In this document: one piece after another, positions 7,275 through 17,400 of the stretch
How the letters are laid out: each line of letters opens with the position of its first letter
Numbering within the stretch: the stretch's first letter is position 1
Source: Bacteroidales bacterium
GTDB lineage: Bacteria > Bacteroidota > Bacteroidia > Bacteroidales > F082
DNA length: 64,000 nt
Reading direction: 5' to 3'
Assembly (NCBI GenBank): GCA_013141455.1
Contig: JABFQW010000003.1
Location: forward strand, 1-64,000
The notes under the pieces: generated by a model
What the model saw: the letters and a program-made list of their open reading frames with translations, nothing else
Told to the model about the DNA's origin: nothing
The model's database searches: none
Made by a program: the position numbers and the translations under genes

Positions 7275-8567
7275 TCAGATCCGGTTGTGTTTGGTAAGAA
7301 ATCTGTTGATCAGTGGCGTTTTCCGGGCAAAAAATATACCGGCAACCAGACAAATACCACCGGCGATGCTCAAGGTAACCGGAACACCAATTGCTGAGGA
7401 AGCACTACCAAGTATCAGACTTCCAATAGGTGTAAAACCCATGAACGATAAACTGTAGAACGACAACACCCGGCCACGTTTGTCCTCTTCAACCAGATGT
7501 TGCAATAGAGTATTGGTGGCTGTAAATTGGGCAATCATACCAAATCCGCTGAAGTACAAAAGTAAAATAGAGATGGTTGAAATGGTTGATAGACTGAATA
7601 ATACCAATCCTATTCCAAATGTTATTGCTGAAAATGCAATGTATTTCGGAAAATTTTTATACGATTTTCGTGATGCCAGAAAAAATGCCCCCGTGAGCGC
7701 ACCAGCGCCAACGGCGCCTGTCAGAAATCCTAAGAGTTGCGAATCGCCATGAAGGATGTCGCGTGCGAAAACCGGTAAAAGTGTTTGAAAAGGCAGACCA
7801 AAAATACTGGTAACCGTCACCATAAGTATCATATAGAGCGCCGGTTTGTAACTGAAGGTATAGTTGAACCCTTCCTTAAGTTCGCTCATCACCGATTTAC
7901 TGATGGTTCTTGGGACAAACGGTGCCACCCGCATGGCCAATAAAGCAATAATCACGCCGGTGAAACTGATGCTATTGATCAAAAAACACATCGGCTCGCC
8001 AAACGCTGCGATCAAAATACCACCAAGCGCCGGACCAATAAACCGGGCCGTATTTACTAAGGTCGAATTTAAGGCCACCGCATTCGCTAAAAGTTTTTTA
8101 TCACCAATCATCTCCAACAGAAAGGCATGACGGAAAGGGGTATCAAATGCCATTGCAATACCATTAATCACCACGATAACAATCAAATATGACACTGATA
8201 TTGTGTTGGTATATGATAAAAATGTAAGGATGGCAGCCAGTATCATGGGTAAAACCTGTGTCATGATCAGGATTCGGCGGCGGTTTATCCTGTCGGCATA
8301 AACACCGGCCAAAGGCGCCAGAAACAATGCCGGTATCTGTCCTGCAAAACCAACCAATCCAAGAAAAAATGCCGAATCGGTCAGCCGATATACCATCCAG
8401 CCGATGGCAAGATTCTGAATCCAGGTTCCAAGGAGTGAAACCATGCCGCCAAAAAAGAAAAGCCTGAAATTACGGCTTTCCAGGGCTCTGAATGTGTAAC
8501 CAACACCATGAAGATAGGATCGTATATCGAGATAACGGTTCAAGTTTTTTTGTGCAAAGTTGCTCAT
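7275..8567 (-). CDS. MFS transporter (enterobactin-exporter-like, MFS_3 family)
   Basis: The 430-residue membrane protein has about 12 hydrophobic segments. Its opening FRALESRNFRLFFFGGMVSLLG is typical of the EntS/MFS_3 group of proton-driven exporters. A GVYADRINRRRILI loop (cytoplasmic loop 2-3) is the classic MFS signature. I favour the ATG at 8567 because it places the first membrane segment about 35 residues in, as in relatives; an in-frame ATG at 8627 would add 20 residues. It stands alone on the minus strand, 180 bp upstream of buk. Substrate is unknown. Confidence 0.85.
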   Translation of the reverse strand: MSNFAQKNLNRYLDIRSYLHGVGYTFRALESRNFRLFFFGGMVSLLGTWIQNLAIGWMVYRLTDSAFFLGLVGFAGQIPALFLAPLAGVYADRINRRRILIMTQVLPMILAAILTFLSYTNTISVSYLIVIVVINGIAMAFDTPFRHAFLLEMIGDKKLLANAVALNSTLVNTARFIGPALGGILIAAFGEPMCFLINSISFTGVIIALLAMRVAPFVPRTISKSVMSELKEGFNYTFSYKPALYMILMVTVTSIFGLPFQTLLPVFARDILHGDSQLLGFLTGAVGAGALTGAFFLASRKSYKNFPKYIAFSAITFGIGLVLFSLSTISTISILLLYFSGFGMIAQFTATNTLLQHLVEEDKRGRVLSFYSLSFMGFTPIGSLILGSASSAIGVPVTLSIAGGICLVAGIFFARKTPLINRFLTKHNRI

Positions 8568-8851
8568 TTTAGTTGGATATGATTGATAACGGGCTTCGTT
8601 TTTTAATTTGCCGGCTATGTTGGCCATTCAGCAAAATGTTGCTGTTGACAAGAAAATAAGTGGTAAATTCAATCTGATATTCCATCAATTTATTGCTTCT
8701 TCCCGAAAGAAAACTGGTAGCAAATGCCTAACTTTGAAGCAAATTGAATCATCGTCAGAATCGATAAAATAATTTAATTCATGTCTCCGGTCTTCCGGTT
8801 TCGGCTCTCCGGTCTTATCAGATAATTCATTGATAATCTAAAATATATATC
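8568..8851. other. Divergent intergenic region before the tandem adenylate kinase
   Basis: No gene or RNA is visible. A small imperfect repeat (CTCCGGTCTTCCGG ... CTCCGGTCTT) lies near 8785-8817. The last 30 bases before the adenylate kinase start are AT-rich, and no clear -7 box was found. Confidence 0.4.
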
Positions 8852-10024
8852 ATGTTAAATTTAATTTTATTCGGTCCGCCCGGAGCCGGAAAAGGCACAC
8901 AGTCGGAACTGTTGATGCAATGCTACAACCTGAACTATATTTCAACCGGAGAAGTGCTGCGAAACGAAATCAAAGCAGGCAGCAAATTGGGATTGAAAGC
9001 CAAAGCCATCATCGATGCAGGTGGATTGGTCGATGATGAGATCATCGTACAAATCATCGGAAATTTCCTTCGTTCCGAAAATCGTTGTGATGGCTTTTTA
9101 TTCGATGGTTTCCCCAGAACCTATGTGCAGGCTTATATTCTCGATGGTTTGTTTACCCGTATGCAGACCGGATTAAACCGTATTTATATTCTCGATGTTC
9201 CTGAAGAAGAATGCGTGAAACGACTGTTGCAACGGGCCAAAGAACAAAACAGAAGTGATGATAATGAACTTGTCATAAAAAAACGACTTCAGGAGTACCA
9301 CGAAAAAACATTGCCCTTGCTTGAGTTTTATGACCAATCGGGTTTATTGACCCGCATAAACGGACTGGGGACGACCGAAGAGGTTTTTGCCCGGATCAAT
9401 AAACAGGTGACCGAAGAAATAAACCGTAAACAGGTGAATATCATTTTGTTCGGCTATCCAGGCGCGGGTCGTGCAACGCAGGCTGATAAGCTTGCCCATG
9501 ATTTCAACCTCACCTGTATCTCAACCGGCGAATTGCTTCATGAAGAATTGAAAAGTAACTCACCCATGACTTCACAAATACTTCCCTATCTGAACAAAGG
9601 ATTGCTTGTTCCTGACGAGATTGTTATCCGTTTGATTGAAAAGAAGTTAAAGCAAAACGAGGGAACGAGTCGCGGTTATGTTTTTAAAGGTTATCCACGA
9701 ACATTGGTACAAGCCTATATCCTCGATGGTATTCTCAAGAAAAAGGGACATTCGATCAGTTGTGTGATCAACCTTCAGGTTCCGTTTCTCGAATTGGTGA
9801 AACGACTTGATGCGCGTGGTCAGACTTCATCAAAAATGGCTTACGATGGAAGTGCAGGAACTATTGTTGCACGGCTGGAAGAACATGAACAAAGAACTGA
9901 GCCAGTACTGGAATACTACAGAATACACAATCAGGTGATTGATGTGGATGGTAAGGGTTCCGATGCTGAGGTGTATGACCGTTTGAAAGAACCAGTAATA
10001 CGGACTATCCGGAATCTGAGATAA
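8852..10024 (+). CDS. Tandem (duplicated) adenylate kinase, second half degenerate
   Basis: The 390-residue protein is two adenylate kinase domains end to end, about twice the normal length. Domain 1 (1-190) is intact: P-loop GPPGAGKGT (8-16), STGEVLR (31-37), DGFPRT (85-90) and a short LID without zinc cysteines. It should interconvert ATP+AMP and 2 ADP. Domain 2 (195-390) keeps the order of motifs but has lost key residues: the P-loop reads GYPGAGRAT (201-209, Lys replaced by Arg), STGELLH at 224-230 (AMP-binding Arg replaced by His) and KGYPRT at 279-284 (Asp replaced by Lys). The second half is therefore probably inactive and structural or regulatory. A bidirectional terminator follows at 10061-10096. 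Confidence 0.88.
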   Translation: MLNLILFGPPGAGKGTQSELLMQCYNLNYISTGEVLRNEIKAGSKLGLKAKAIIDAGGLVDDEIIVQIIGNFLRSENRCDGFLFDGFPRTYVQAYILDGLFTRMQTGLNRIYILDVPEEECVKRLLQRAKEQNRSDDNELVIKKRLQEYHEKTLPLLEFYDQSGLLTRINGLGTTEEVFARINKQVTEEINRKQVNIILFGYPGAGRATQADKLAHDFNLTCISTGELLHEELKSNSPMTSQILPYLNKGLLVPDEIVIRLIEKKLKQNEGTSRGYVFKGYPRTLVQAYILDGILKKKGHSISCVINLQVPFLELVKRLDARGQTSSKMAYDGSAGTIVARLEEHEQRTEPVLEYYRIHNQVIDVDGKGSDAEVYDRLKEPVIRTIRNLR

Positions 10025-10060
10025 TGTCAGCCGCATTGTAGATTAGAAAAAGTAGTCACA

Positions 10061-10096
10061 AAAACGGGATGATTTCTATCGAAACCATCCCGTTTT
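10061..10096. terminator. Bidirectional terminator between adenylate kinase and pgk
   Basis: AAAACGGGATG (10061-10071) pairs perfectly with CATCCCGTTTT (10086-10096), and an inner TTTC/GAAA pair lengthens the stem. T-runs stand on the 3' side in both directions. It sits between two convergent genes, as expected for a shared intrinsic terminator. Confidence 0.88.
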
Positions 10097-10114
10097 ATTG
10101 TATTTCAATATCGC

Positions 10115-11308
10115 TTAGGTTGCAAGTATGGCGCTTACTCCGGGTAAGTCTTTGCCTTCGATATATTCAAGCATGGCACCGCCACCGGTGGAAACATAAC
10201 TTACCTTATCGGCTAGATTATATTTGTTAACAGCAGCTACCGAATCACCACCACCAACCAGGGAGAATGCGCCTAAGGCAGTTGCATCGGAGATGGCGTG
10301 TGCAATGGCAATGGTGCCATGAGCAAAATTGTCGAATTCAAATACACCCATTGGACCGTTCCAAAGAATTGTTTTTGAGTTCTTAATGGTTTCCGAAAAT
10401 AACTTAATGGTTTCATCTCCAATATCTAAGCCCATGAATCCATCCGGTATTTCGCCAGTTTTACATACTTTTTTTGGTGAATCGTTGTTAAATTCTGCGG
10501 CAATCACTGTATCAACCGGAATTAAAAGTTTCACGCCATTGGCTTTGGCTTTCTTCATCGCTTCAAGTGCTGTTTCAATCAAATCGTCTTCAACAAGTGA
10601 ATCGCCGATGGTTCCACCAAGCGCTTTCGCAAAAGTGTAGGCCATTCCACCACCAATAATCAGGTTGTCAACCTTATCGAGCAGGTTGTTGATGATTTCA
10701 ATTTTTCCGGAAACCTTGGCTCCACCCAACACAGCTGTGAAAGGCTTATCGGCATGTTTCACAACTTTCTCGAGACTCATTACCTCGTCCTGCATCAGGT
10801 AGCCAAACAGGCTGGCGCCCGGAAAGAATCGAACGATAATTGAGGTTGATGCGTGTGCACGATGGGCTGTTCCAAATGCATCGTTGATATAAACATCCCC
10901 CAGAAGCGCAAGCTTTTTGGCGAAATTTTCGTCACCTTTTTCTTCTTCTTTGTAGAAGCGAAGATTCTCGAGTAACAAAACCTCACCGGGTTTCAGCGAT
11001 GATGACATTTCATTGGCCTGAACACCAATGCAATCATCGGCAAACTTCACTTTTTGACTGAGTTTCGTTTCGAGATCGGGCAAAATATGCCGCAACGAAT
11101 ATTTGTCAACCGGCCCGTCTTTTGGGCGACCCAGATGTGACATAAGGATTACTGAACCTCCTGATGCCAATACCTTTTTGATTGTTGGTAAGGCTGCTCT
11201 GATACGGGTGTCATCGGTAATGGTAAAATTACTGTCGAGCGGTACATTAAAGTCAACGCGAATCAAACAGCGTTTACCCCTGAGGTCGTACTGGTCAATG
11301 TTTTTCAT
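10115..11308 (-). CDS. pgk: Phosphoglycerate kinase
   Basis: The 397-residue protein has the full bacterial PGK length. It transfers phosphate between 1,3-bisphosphoglycerate and ADP in glycolysis. Seen features are RVDFNVPLD near residue 17-25, SHLGRPK (basic patch), [36 protein letters not shown] and the C-terminal GGGDSVAAV and [10 protein letters not shown] nucleotide-site loops. It starts 15 bp after the membrane glycosyltransferase-like gene, so it may be read with the envelope run upstream as well as from its own promoter. Confidence 0.97.
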   Translation of the reverse strand: MKNIDQYDLRGKRCLIRVDFNVPLDSNFTITDDTRIRAALPTIKKVLASGGSVILMSHLGRPKDGPVDKYSLRHILPDLETKLSQKVKFADDCIGVQANEMSSSLKPGEVLLLENLRFYKEEEKGDENFAKKLALLGDVYINDAFGTAHRAHASTSIIVRFFPGASLFGYLMQDEVMSLEKVVKHADKPFTAVLGGAKVSGKIEIINNLLDKVDNLIIGGGMAYTFAKALGGTIGDSLVEDDLIETALEAMKKAKANGVKLLIPVDTVIAAEFNNDSPKKVCKTGEIPDGFMGLDIGDETIKLFSETIKNSKTILWNGPMGVFEFDNFAHGTIAIAHAISDATALGAFSLVGGGDSVAAVNKYNLADKVSYVSTGGGAMLEYIEGKDLPGVSAILAT

Positions 11309-11323
11309 TTTTTAATAAATTTT

Positions 11324-13339
11324 TTAGAATGTATGTTTTAAATATTGCACGATTTGTAATTTCATATCATTGTAAATCAAGTCGTTGCTACCATTATTCC
11401 AAATATAACATTTATAACGGACGTTCTTTTGTTCTATGTTGGGAATCCTCAAAATTACTTCAATTTTTGCTTGTTTGGTCCCATGTTCAAAAAAAGGATT
11501 TAATGTAAATGAGTCATAATATTTAAAATTCTGATTGTCAATATTGTTTGATAAATCCATCACAAAATGTAATCCTCCCTTATTTTCACCCATTAACGAA
11601 GCCTTACATTCAAAAACCATGACTAACGAATCAGTCACCGGCAATGACATGATGGTATCAATCAAAATGAAATTTGTATTCATTGGTATCGTGTTCAGGT
11701 CGTGCCCCGGATATTTTACCATCGAAAATATCCTGTTCTGGTGTTCAAGTCCCATCAATTCAGGATAAGATTTTGCCTGTGAATTATCCGTTAACCGGTA
11801 TAAGCCAATTTTACCATTGTTGGCAATCGGTAACAGCTGCGACCGCAACCGGGGTGCATTTCGAAGTACATCACTTGATAAAAACCGATTTTGAATGGCG
11901 ATAAAATCAAAATTAAAATTGAGTGATTCGTTAATCTCAGATGACGAAGTATTCAACACCGTATATCCTTTGTGGTTGATCAAAATCAAGGGTATATTGG
12001 TGGTGTAGGCATCAATCACTAACACCCGTTCATCAGATGCAATCCCAGCCTGTTCGCAAAGTTTCTGACTATCCGAAAAATTGGCAGTCGTTATTTCAAC
12101 ACTGTCCCAACCTTTACTTGTATAACGTTCATTTTGAATTTTATACGAACTATAAATTATAAAACAAATCAAAACCAGTTGAATTAGATAACGGCCAAAA
12201 ACAAAAAGCCTCTTTTGACTAAATTTTATCGCCGATAATCCAATCAGGGTAAGAAATAGAACGGGAAGAAATCCACTGTCGAGCATATAATAATCGTGGG
12301 CCGGAAATTGCCTCGCCATCGCCACAAAATAAGCTATATCTGCCAATAGGGCCATGACCAACACAACTAAAAATCGTTGCACCGCACTGTCGATCAACTT
12401 TTTACGAAATATCGCAACTGCATAGCCGGTCAGCGCAATAACCATTACCAAATATTGGAAAGCGCTGAAATACACTAATTTCCAGTTTTTCAGGGTCTGA
12501 TTGACTATTGTTTTTAGTTCTTCCAACGAACGGGCAGGCAAAAGTTGTTCAATCACCATTGAACCATATACTTTACCAAGATATTGATTATAAGTAAAAT
12601 ATGCCGAAAAAACCGAGAGAAAAAAAAGAATGATGAGTGATTCTTTAAGGAGGAGCGATTTGTTACGGAGATTGAATAAAGCCTGGGTAGCGGCAACAAC
12701 CATAAATAACATGATAAACGGCATACGGATAAGTGCTGCCAATGTGAGTAAACCGATTGTCAGTATAAAATCACGAAAATGGCTATGTTTCAGATATTTC
12801 CAGTAAAAAAAGAAGCCGGCGCAAGCCAATGAGAATGCCGGAACAGAAGGAATGAATCCGTCGAGATAATAAGTATAAACCGGACTTGAAAAAACAAAAA
12901 TTGTCGAAAACAAGGAGGTTACGAAATCGATCCCCATATTTCGCAATAGTGCAAAAACAAACATCAGACCAATGAAACCCATGATGAGGATGATTGACCT
13001 GAACACAACCGGGTTTTTGTTTCCTGTTACCGTCATCACGATGGCAGCCAGATAGTCAGGCAATGGAAGATCAACACGTGTAATCCCTTTTTCTTCCTCA
13101 ACTGGTTCGCTTGGCTGGTAAATCGGTTGAAGATTATAGGTGGCGGGGTGAAAAAGATCCAGACCATTGTCAACAAATCCTAACGAAAGTGCATAGCGGT
13201 CACTCTGGGTCCAGGCATGTGTGTGAGAAGGAAATTGCCCGATATTGCCACGAAAAAACAAGATAAACAACAAGATAAGTACCGAAGCTGTGATCGATAA
13301 TTCTCTCAGTAAAACAGCATGATGTGATTTTATATTCAT
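11324..13339 (-). CDS. Integral membrane GT-C-like glycosyltransferase
   Basis: The 671-residue protein begins with a membrane segment and continues with about ten more up to residue 405, followed by a soluble C-terminal region of about 260 residues. After the first membrane segment it has a periplasmic loop with acidic residues (AWTQSDRYALSLGF), the place where GT-C enzymes such as the PMT/ArnT group carry their catalytic Asp/Glu. These enzymes use polyprenyl-phosphate sugars. It lies directly behind two sugar transferases and a lipid kinase, which supports a role in envelope glycan or lipid modification. The exact family could not be fixed and the enzyme class is inferred from topology. Confidence 0.6.
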   Translation of the reverse strand: MNIKSHHAVLLRELSITASVLILLFILFFRGNIGQFPSHTHAWTQSDRYALSLGFVDNGLDLFHPATYNLQPIYQPSEPVEEEKGITRVDLPLPDYLAAIVMTVTGNKNPVVFRSIILIMGFIGLMFVFALLRNMGIDFVTSLFSTIFVFSSPVYTYYLDGFIPSVPAFSLACAGFFFYWKYLKHSHFRDFILTIGLLTLAALIRMPFIMLFMVVAATQALFNLRNKSLLLKESLIILFFLSVFSAYFTYNQYLGKVYGSMVIEQLLPARSLEELKTIVNQTLKNWKLVYFSAFQYLVMVIALTGYAVAIFRKKLIDSAVQRFLVVLVMALLADIAYFVAMARQFPAHDYYMLDSGFLPVLFLTLIGLSAIKFSQKRLFVFGRYLIQLVLICFIIYSSYKIQNERYTSKGWDSVEITTANFSDSQKLCEQAGIASDERVLVIDAYTTNIPLILINHKGYTVLNTSSSEINESLNFNFDFIAIQNRFLSSDVLRNAPRLRSQLLPIANNGKIGLYRLTDNSQAKSYPELMGLEHQNRIFSMVKYPGHDLNTIPMNTNFILIDTIMSLPVTDSLVMVFECKASLMGENKGGLHFVMDLSNNIDNQNFKYYDSFTLNPFFEHGTKQAKIEVILRIPNIEQKNVRYKCYIWNNGSNDLIYNDMKLQIVQYLKHTF

Positions 13340-13417
13340 TTGGAGTGGCCTAACAGTAACAACACAAAATTAAGAAAAGAGGGACCTAATAAACCAACAT
13401 TTCCAGCTAAAAGGCTA

Positions 13418-14446
13418 TTATTCAACTGAAAAGGATTGCGTCAAATCTTTCTGTTCTTCGGCCTCGGTATTTTGTTCGGATTTTCCGAATCTGTTAAGCG
13501 CTTTTTTTCGTACGATCAGCCTGATGCCACGGGGAACAATCTCGAAATCGAGTGGAGAGCAACCCAACGATTCGCCATCGGTTTCGAGAAACATAGCATG
13601 ACGTGGCGTTGATGTTATACTTATTTTCTTACCGGTAAATGTCTCTACTTCAGGCATTTTAACAAATGAACCATCGAACAGGTTTTTGATATTTCTCACC
13701 ACACGAAACTTTGTGGTTTTCTTTATCACTGTCATATCATACAGGCCGTCATCGGGGATGGCATTGGGTAGTTGTTTCATGCCTCCGCCATTGAATTGAC
13801 AGATACCAATGCTCATACTAAAAACCTCACCATCTACAACCTCCCTGCCATCCACCACAATATTCAATTGTATGCTTTTGTATTGAAACAGACCGACAAC
13901 TAAGTTAAAAAGGTAAGCGAGCGCTCCCCCACGACCTTTCGCCTTCATGAGGTTGGTTTTTTTTGCAACGAGTGCATCGTAACCCATGCCCGCCATATTG
14001 ATAAAATAGCGGCTTTCATCTTCGCTGTGATAGCGGTACTTAACTTTACCAACGTCTTGCAGGAAAGTTCGTTCGTTTTTTAAAATCTTAACCGCCTTTT
14101 CGTAATTCAATGGAAATGAATACATTCTGCCCCAATCGTTCCCAGTGCCAACGGTGATCATTCCGAGTGTTATATCTGTTGAGGCAAAACGGGTTTGCTG
14201 AAAAATACCATTCACCACTTCGTTCAGTGTGCCATCACCACCAACGGCAATGATTTTTGTGAAACCCTGATTGTTTACCATATCACGTGTGATTTCGATG
14301 GCATGAAACTGATGTTCGGTGAATACACTTATAAATGTAAAACCTTCCGTTGTAAGTAATTCACGTATTACAGGCCAGTCTTTTTCACATTTCCCAACAC
14401 CGGCTTTTGGGTTCACAACAACAAGCCATTTATCTGTTTCTTTCAT
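13418..14446 (-). CDS. Diacylglycerol-kinase-family lipid kinase (YegS/DagK-like)
   Basis: The 342-residue protein has the DAGK catalytic signature: VVVNPKAGVGK near the N-terminus and IAVGGDGTLNEVVNG near residue 75-89, followed by MITVGTGNDWGR. It phosphorylates diacylglycerol or a related lipid at the inner membrane. The C-terminus (after 300) is charged and poorly conserved. The gene overlaps the end of the GT9 gene by 17 bp, so they are co-translated within the envelope run. Confidence 0.9.
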   Translation of the reverse strand: MKETDKWLVVVNPKAGVGKCEKDWPVIRELLTTEGFTFISVFTEHQFHAIEITRDMVNNQGFTKIIAVGGDGTLNEVVNGIFQQTRFASTDITLGMITVGTGNDWGRMYSFPLNYEKAVKILKNERTFLQDVGKVKYRYHSEDESRYFINMAGMGYDALVAKKTNLMKAKGRGGALAYLFNLVVGLFQYKSIQLNIVVDGREVVDGEVFSMSIGICQFNGGGMKQLPNAIPDDGLYDMTVIKKTTKFRVVRNIKNLFDGSFVKMPEVETFTGKKISITSTPRHAMFLETDGESLGCSPLDFEIVPRGIRLIVRKKALNRFGKSEQNTEAEEQKDLTQSFSVE

Positions 14447-15443
14447 TTCGTAGTTCGTTTAGTTTTTGAAACACCTGCTCCGGTAAAATATCAGTCATAC
14501 AACGGCATGAATTCGTTTTGCGACAACGATTGCAATCTTTCTCCATCACCAATGCTGATGCGAATGGTCCAACAGGCCGCCACCTGCCGGGATGCATGGG
14601 TTTGATGGGCGGATAAATTCCGATGGCGATGATACCCGAAGCTGCCGCAATGTGCAAAGGCCCGGTACTCGCAGCGATCAACCCATCTGCTTTTGAAATA
14701 AATTGGATGAGTTCAACCAGGTTAAGTTTCCCGGTCAGATTTATCAATGACGGATGATAATCGAACAGTTCATTGATTTGTTCACCTTCGGTGGCAGTGC
14801 CAGTTACAAATATTCTGAAATCATTTTCAGGAAGCAGCGTCACTAATCCGGAGAAATTTTTCAATCCCCATTCACGGGCGCTGCCTTTCGAGCGCGGATG
14901 AAGTATCAGGTTAAACCGTTGATCATCAATTAAATTTGATATTTCTGGCCGAAGATTTCCTTTTGGTTTCCAGCCGTAGAAAGCGCCTATTTCATCAATA
15001 TTCAAATCTTCATGAACTCCGATCGGCTGTAATAACTTCAGATTTAGCTGAGCCTCGTGCAAGGCTGATCGCCGACGTGTGAGTGCAACAATTTTATTAC
15101 AATATACATAATGATACCATCGTCCCGAAGCGCCGACCCGAATGGGTATCAGCGCTTTTTTTGCAAGCAATGCTATTTTTTTTACCGGAAAAACATGAAT
15201 GATTGCATCGGCTCCTGGTTTTTTCAGAGCCTCCACCTGATTTAAAACCGATAGTTTCTCAAGTTCATCAAAGTTTAAAAAATGGTCAATGTTTTCACAG
15301 GAATCTATTACGGCTTTCGTGTAAGCACGGCCAAGGAAAAATATCTCGCATGTCGGGAAGTGCTTTTTAATCACCCCGCAAAGTGGCAGGGTGAGCATCA
15401 CATCGCCAATACTGTCGGTTCGGCTGATGATGATTCGTTTCAT
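14430..15443 (-). CDS. Glycosyltransferase family 9 (heptosyltransferase-like)
   Basis: The 337-residue protein has the GT9 layout of LPS heptosyltransferases: IIISRTDSIGDVMLTLPL at the N-terminus, a central LILHPRSKGSAREWG, then AASTGPLHIAAASGI, the nucleotide-sugar binding region. It should add a heptose or similar sugar to an LPS core. I place the start at 15443, where ATG overlaps the TGA of the GT2 gene by 4 bp, rather than 24 codons upstream inside that gene. Near the C-terminus it has a Cys cluster (CNRCRKTNSCRC) seen in several GT9 proteins. Confidence 0.9.
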   Translation of the reverse strand: MKRIIISRTDSIGDVMLTLPLCGVIKKHFPTCEIFFLGRAYTKAVIDSCENIDHFLNFDELEKLSVLNQVEALKKPGADAIIHVFPVKKIALLAKKALIPIRVGASGRWYHYVYCNKIVALTRRRSALHEAQLNLKLLQPIGVHEDLNIDEIGAFYGWKPKGNLRPEISNLIDDQRFNLILHPRSKGSAREWGLKNFSGLVTLLPENDFRIFVTGTATEGEQINELFDYHPSLINLTGKLNLVELIQFISKADGLIAASTGPLHIAAASGIIAIGIYPPIKPMHPGRWRPVGPFASALVMEKDCNRCRKTNSCRCMTDILPEQVFQKLNELRNERNR

Positions 15444-16201
15444 AGCTTTTGATCTTTGTTCAGCTTGCGAAGCTTGTAATATTTTTTGTAGGTAGCGCCC
15501 GCTGATATGGTGCATACCTGCCAGCCAGCCTTACCGTCCAAAAAGCCAAGATTGAATAAATAATCACGGATAAACTTTACTGCCGGCGATAACCAAAGCA
15601 ATCCCAATCCGGCTTTGCGGCCCTTTTCGAAATAGGATATCGCTCCTATGGTTGTAAAATATTCGACCTGTTTGTAATGGTCATCGAGGCTGTGGTATGA
15701 GTAATGAAGCAAATCCCCACGGAGGTGTCTGGTGATTGTCTTGTCGAAAAATTCAAATTTGTCATGCGGGTTCATTCCTGTCCAGCATCCTTTCTCTCTG
15801 TCAAACAGGCGAAGTTTAACATCGGGATACCAGCCGCAATGCTTTATCCAGCTTCCACAATAATTTGTAAGTCGGTTAAAGGTGTAGCCACCAGACAATC
15901 CGGATTTTTTCGCATTGAGAATTGATTTTTTCAGTTCATCCGACAGGGCTTCATCTGCATCGACCGAAAGAACGAACCTGTGCGAACAAAGCGATAAGGC
16001 ATGGTTCTTTTGTTCAATATGCCCGGCAAATGGATTGGTAGAAAATTTTACATTAAATTTATCACAAATTTCCTTGGTTCTATCGGTTGAGAATGAATCA
16101 ACTACGATTATTTCATTTGCTATTTCAGCAACAGATACCAAACATCGTTCAATATTGCGTTCTTCATTAAAAGTGATGATTGCTACCGAAAGTTTATCCA
16201 T
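15440..16201 (-). CDS. Family 2 glycosyltransferase (LPS core WaaE/KdtX-like)
   Basis: The 253-residue protein has a GT-A fold start, LSVAIITFNEERNIERCL, then IIVVDSFSTDRTKEI and the DXD-type VDADEAL near residue 83. The WIKHCGWYPDVKLRLF segment is characteristic of the WaaE/KdtX group that adds a sugar to the LPS inner core. It is the first gene of the minus-strand run GT2, GT9, lipid kinase, GT-C-like. Confidence 0.9.
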   Translation of the reverse strand: MDKLSVAIITFNEERNIERCLVSVAEIANEIIVVDSFSTDRTKEICDKFNVKFSTNPFAGHIEQKNHALSLCSHRFVLSVDADEALSDELKKSILNAKKSGLSGGYTFNRLTNYCGSWIKHCGWYPDVKLRLFDREKGCWTGMNPHDKFEFFDKTITRHLRGDLLHYSYHSLDDHYKQVEYFTTIGAISYFEKGRKAGLGLLWLSPAVKFIRDYLFNLGFLDGKAGWQVCTISAGATYKKYYKLRKLNKDQKL

Positions 16202-16471
16202 CCTGTACTATTAAACGATTTCGTAAAATTCAAAATTAAAACAATTTATTCATTAGCCGGAACGTGTAGGCCGCGAATGCTTCGCAAATCTCAAAGGCGC
16301 AATCAATCAGGAGATTTTGAATTATTTTAGCCGGGATGCTTCAAACAAGTATTATTCCCGAAATCCATAACGTCTAACGATGATAAGCTTCCAATAAATC
16401 AAATTTAATCTAATTTGTTAATTCTCAATCAAATACAATAAGGTTTACTCATTTCAAATAATATTCTTTGC

Positions 16472-16822
16472 TCAGCGTGCCGGGTTTATAACTTCTGTTG
16501 TGTCATTTATCTCAATCACCAGATGATCATCAATATCGAGTGTATAAGAAACCTTGGTTTTAAGATAAACCCTGTTACCATCAGCCACCATATAAAACTC
16601 GAGCTGACTCGAAAAAGGAAAAGATTCCTTGTAATCTTTGATGGTTTCTTCTTCAGATGTTTCGCCTGGTAATAGCGACCCGGATAATGAAAAGTCGCCC
16701 CAGCTTACACTTTCAAGTTTAGCATTGTGAACTTTATTACAGACTTTTACATAGCCTTTCTCCATACAGGAAGTAAGTAAAAGTGCAACTATTCCAAAAA
16801 TAATAATTCTACCTGATTTCAT
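16472..16822 (-). CDS. Small lipoprotein of unknown function
   Basis: The 116-residue protein has a lipobox (VALLLTSC, Cys at 19) and should be anchored in a membrane. The mature part looks beta-rich. I do not recognise the family. It starts 2 bp after the preceding lipoprotein gene, so the two are co-translated and probably act together. Confidence 0.7.
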   Translation of the reverse strand: MKSGRIIIFGIVALLLTSCMEKGYVKVCNKVHNAKLESVSWGDFSLSGSLLPGETSEEETIKDYKESFPFSSQLEFYMVADGNRVYLKTKVSYTLDIDDHLVIEINDTTEVINPAR

Positions 16823-16824
16823 TT

Positions 16825-17400
16825 TTACTCGTTGATTAAGATTTCGAACTCACCAATAAATGCACTTCTAAGGTTTTCTTTTATTTCGACCGGCTCAATA
16901 ATCGTGGTTTCAACCTTTTTCATCACCCCATTTTCATCTCTAAATTCAAAAGATTCAACATTGCATATATAAAATCCGGGCTCGAGTGTGAAGTAGGCGT
17001 TCAGCAGATCGGAATATTCCCCTGCTGTTGTTAAAGTATCTTTTGCTGTTTGGAATGGTGCAATAACGGGGTATTTAACAACTTCGTCTGTCACCTTGAA
17101 ATCGTTGAACATCTCGTCCTGGTAACGCGTTGTATCTGTTTTGGCCGAATTAAATTTTCCCCATTCATTCCCGTTCACGCTAAAATGAACGTTGAACAAA
17201 GAATCAGTTAAAATGTACTTTTTTTGATTATCAACCATCGTGTATGGTTTCAAAATTACAAGGAGTTCCCTGAAATTTATTTTGTTCGTCTCTGAATAAA
17301 TTGTCGATTCATTTGGATAGGAATAGGGAGAGTTATCTTTACTACATCCCATGATTACTAAAGCAATCAGTAACCCAACCGTTGCCAGGATTTTCTTCAT
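16825..17400 (-). CDS. Lipoprotein of unknown function
   Basis: The 191-residue protein has a lipoprotein signal peptide ending in VIMGCSK (Cys near 19). The mature part is beta-rich with no known catalytic motif. Its ATG overlaps the stop of the omega-amidase gene by 4 bp, so the operon is aminotransferase, amidase, lipoprotein, lipoprotein. Whether the lipoproteins share a role with the two enzymes is unknown. Confidence 0.7.
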   Translation of the reverse strand: MKKILATVGLLIALVIMGCSKDNSPYSYPNESTIYSETNKINFRELLVILKPYTMVDNQKKYILTDSLFNVHFSVNGNEWGKFNSAKTDTTRYQDEMFNDFKVTDEVVKYPVIAPFQTAKDTLTTAGEYSDLLNAYFTLEPGFYICNVESFEFRDENGVMKKVETTIIEPVEIKENLRSAFIGEFEILINE

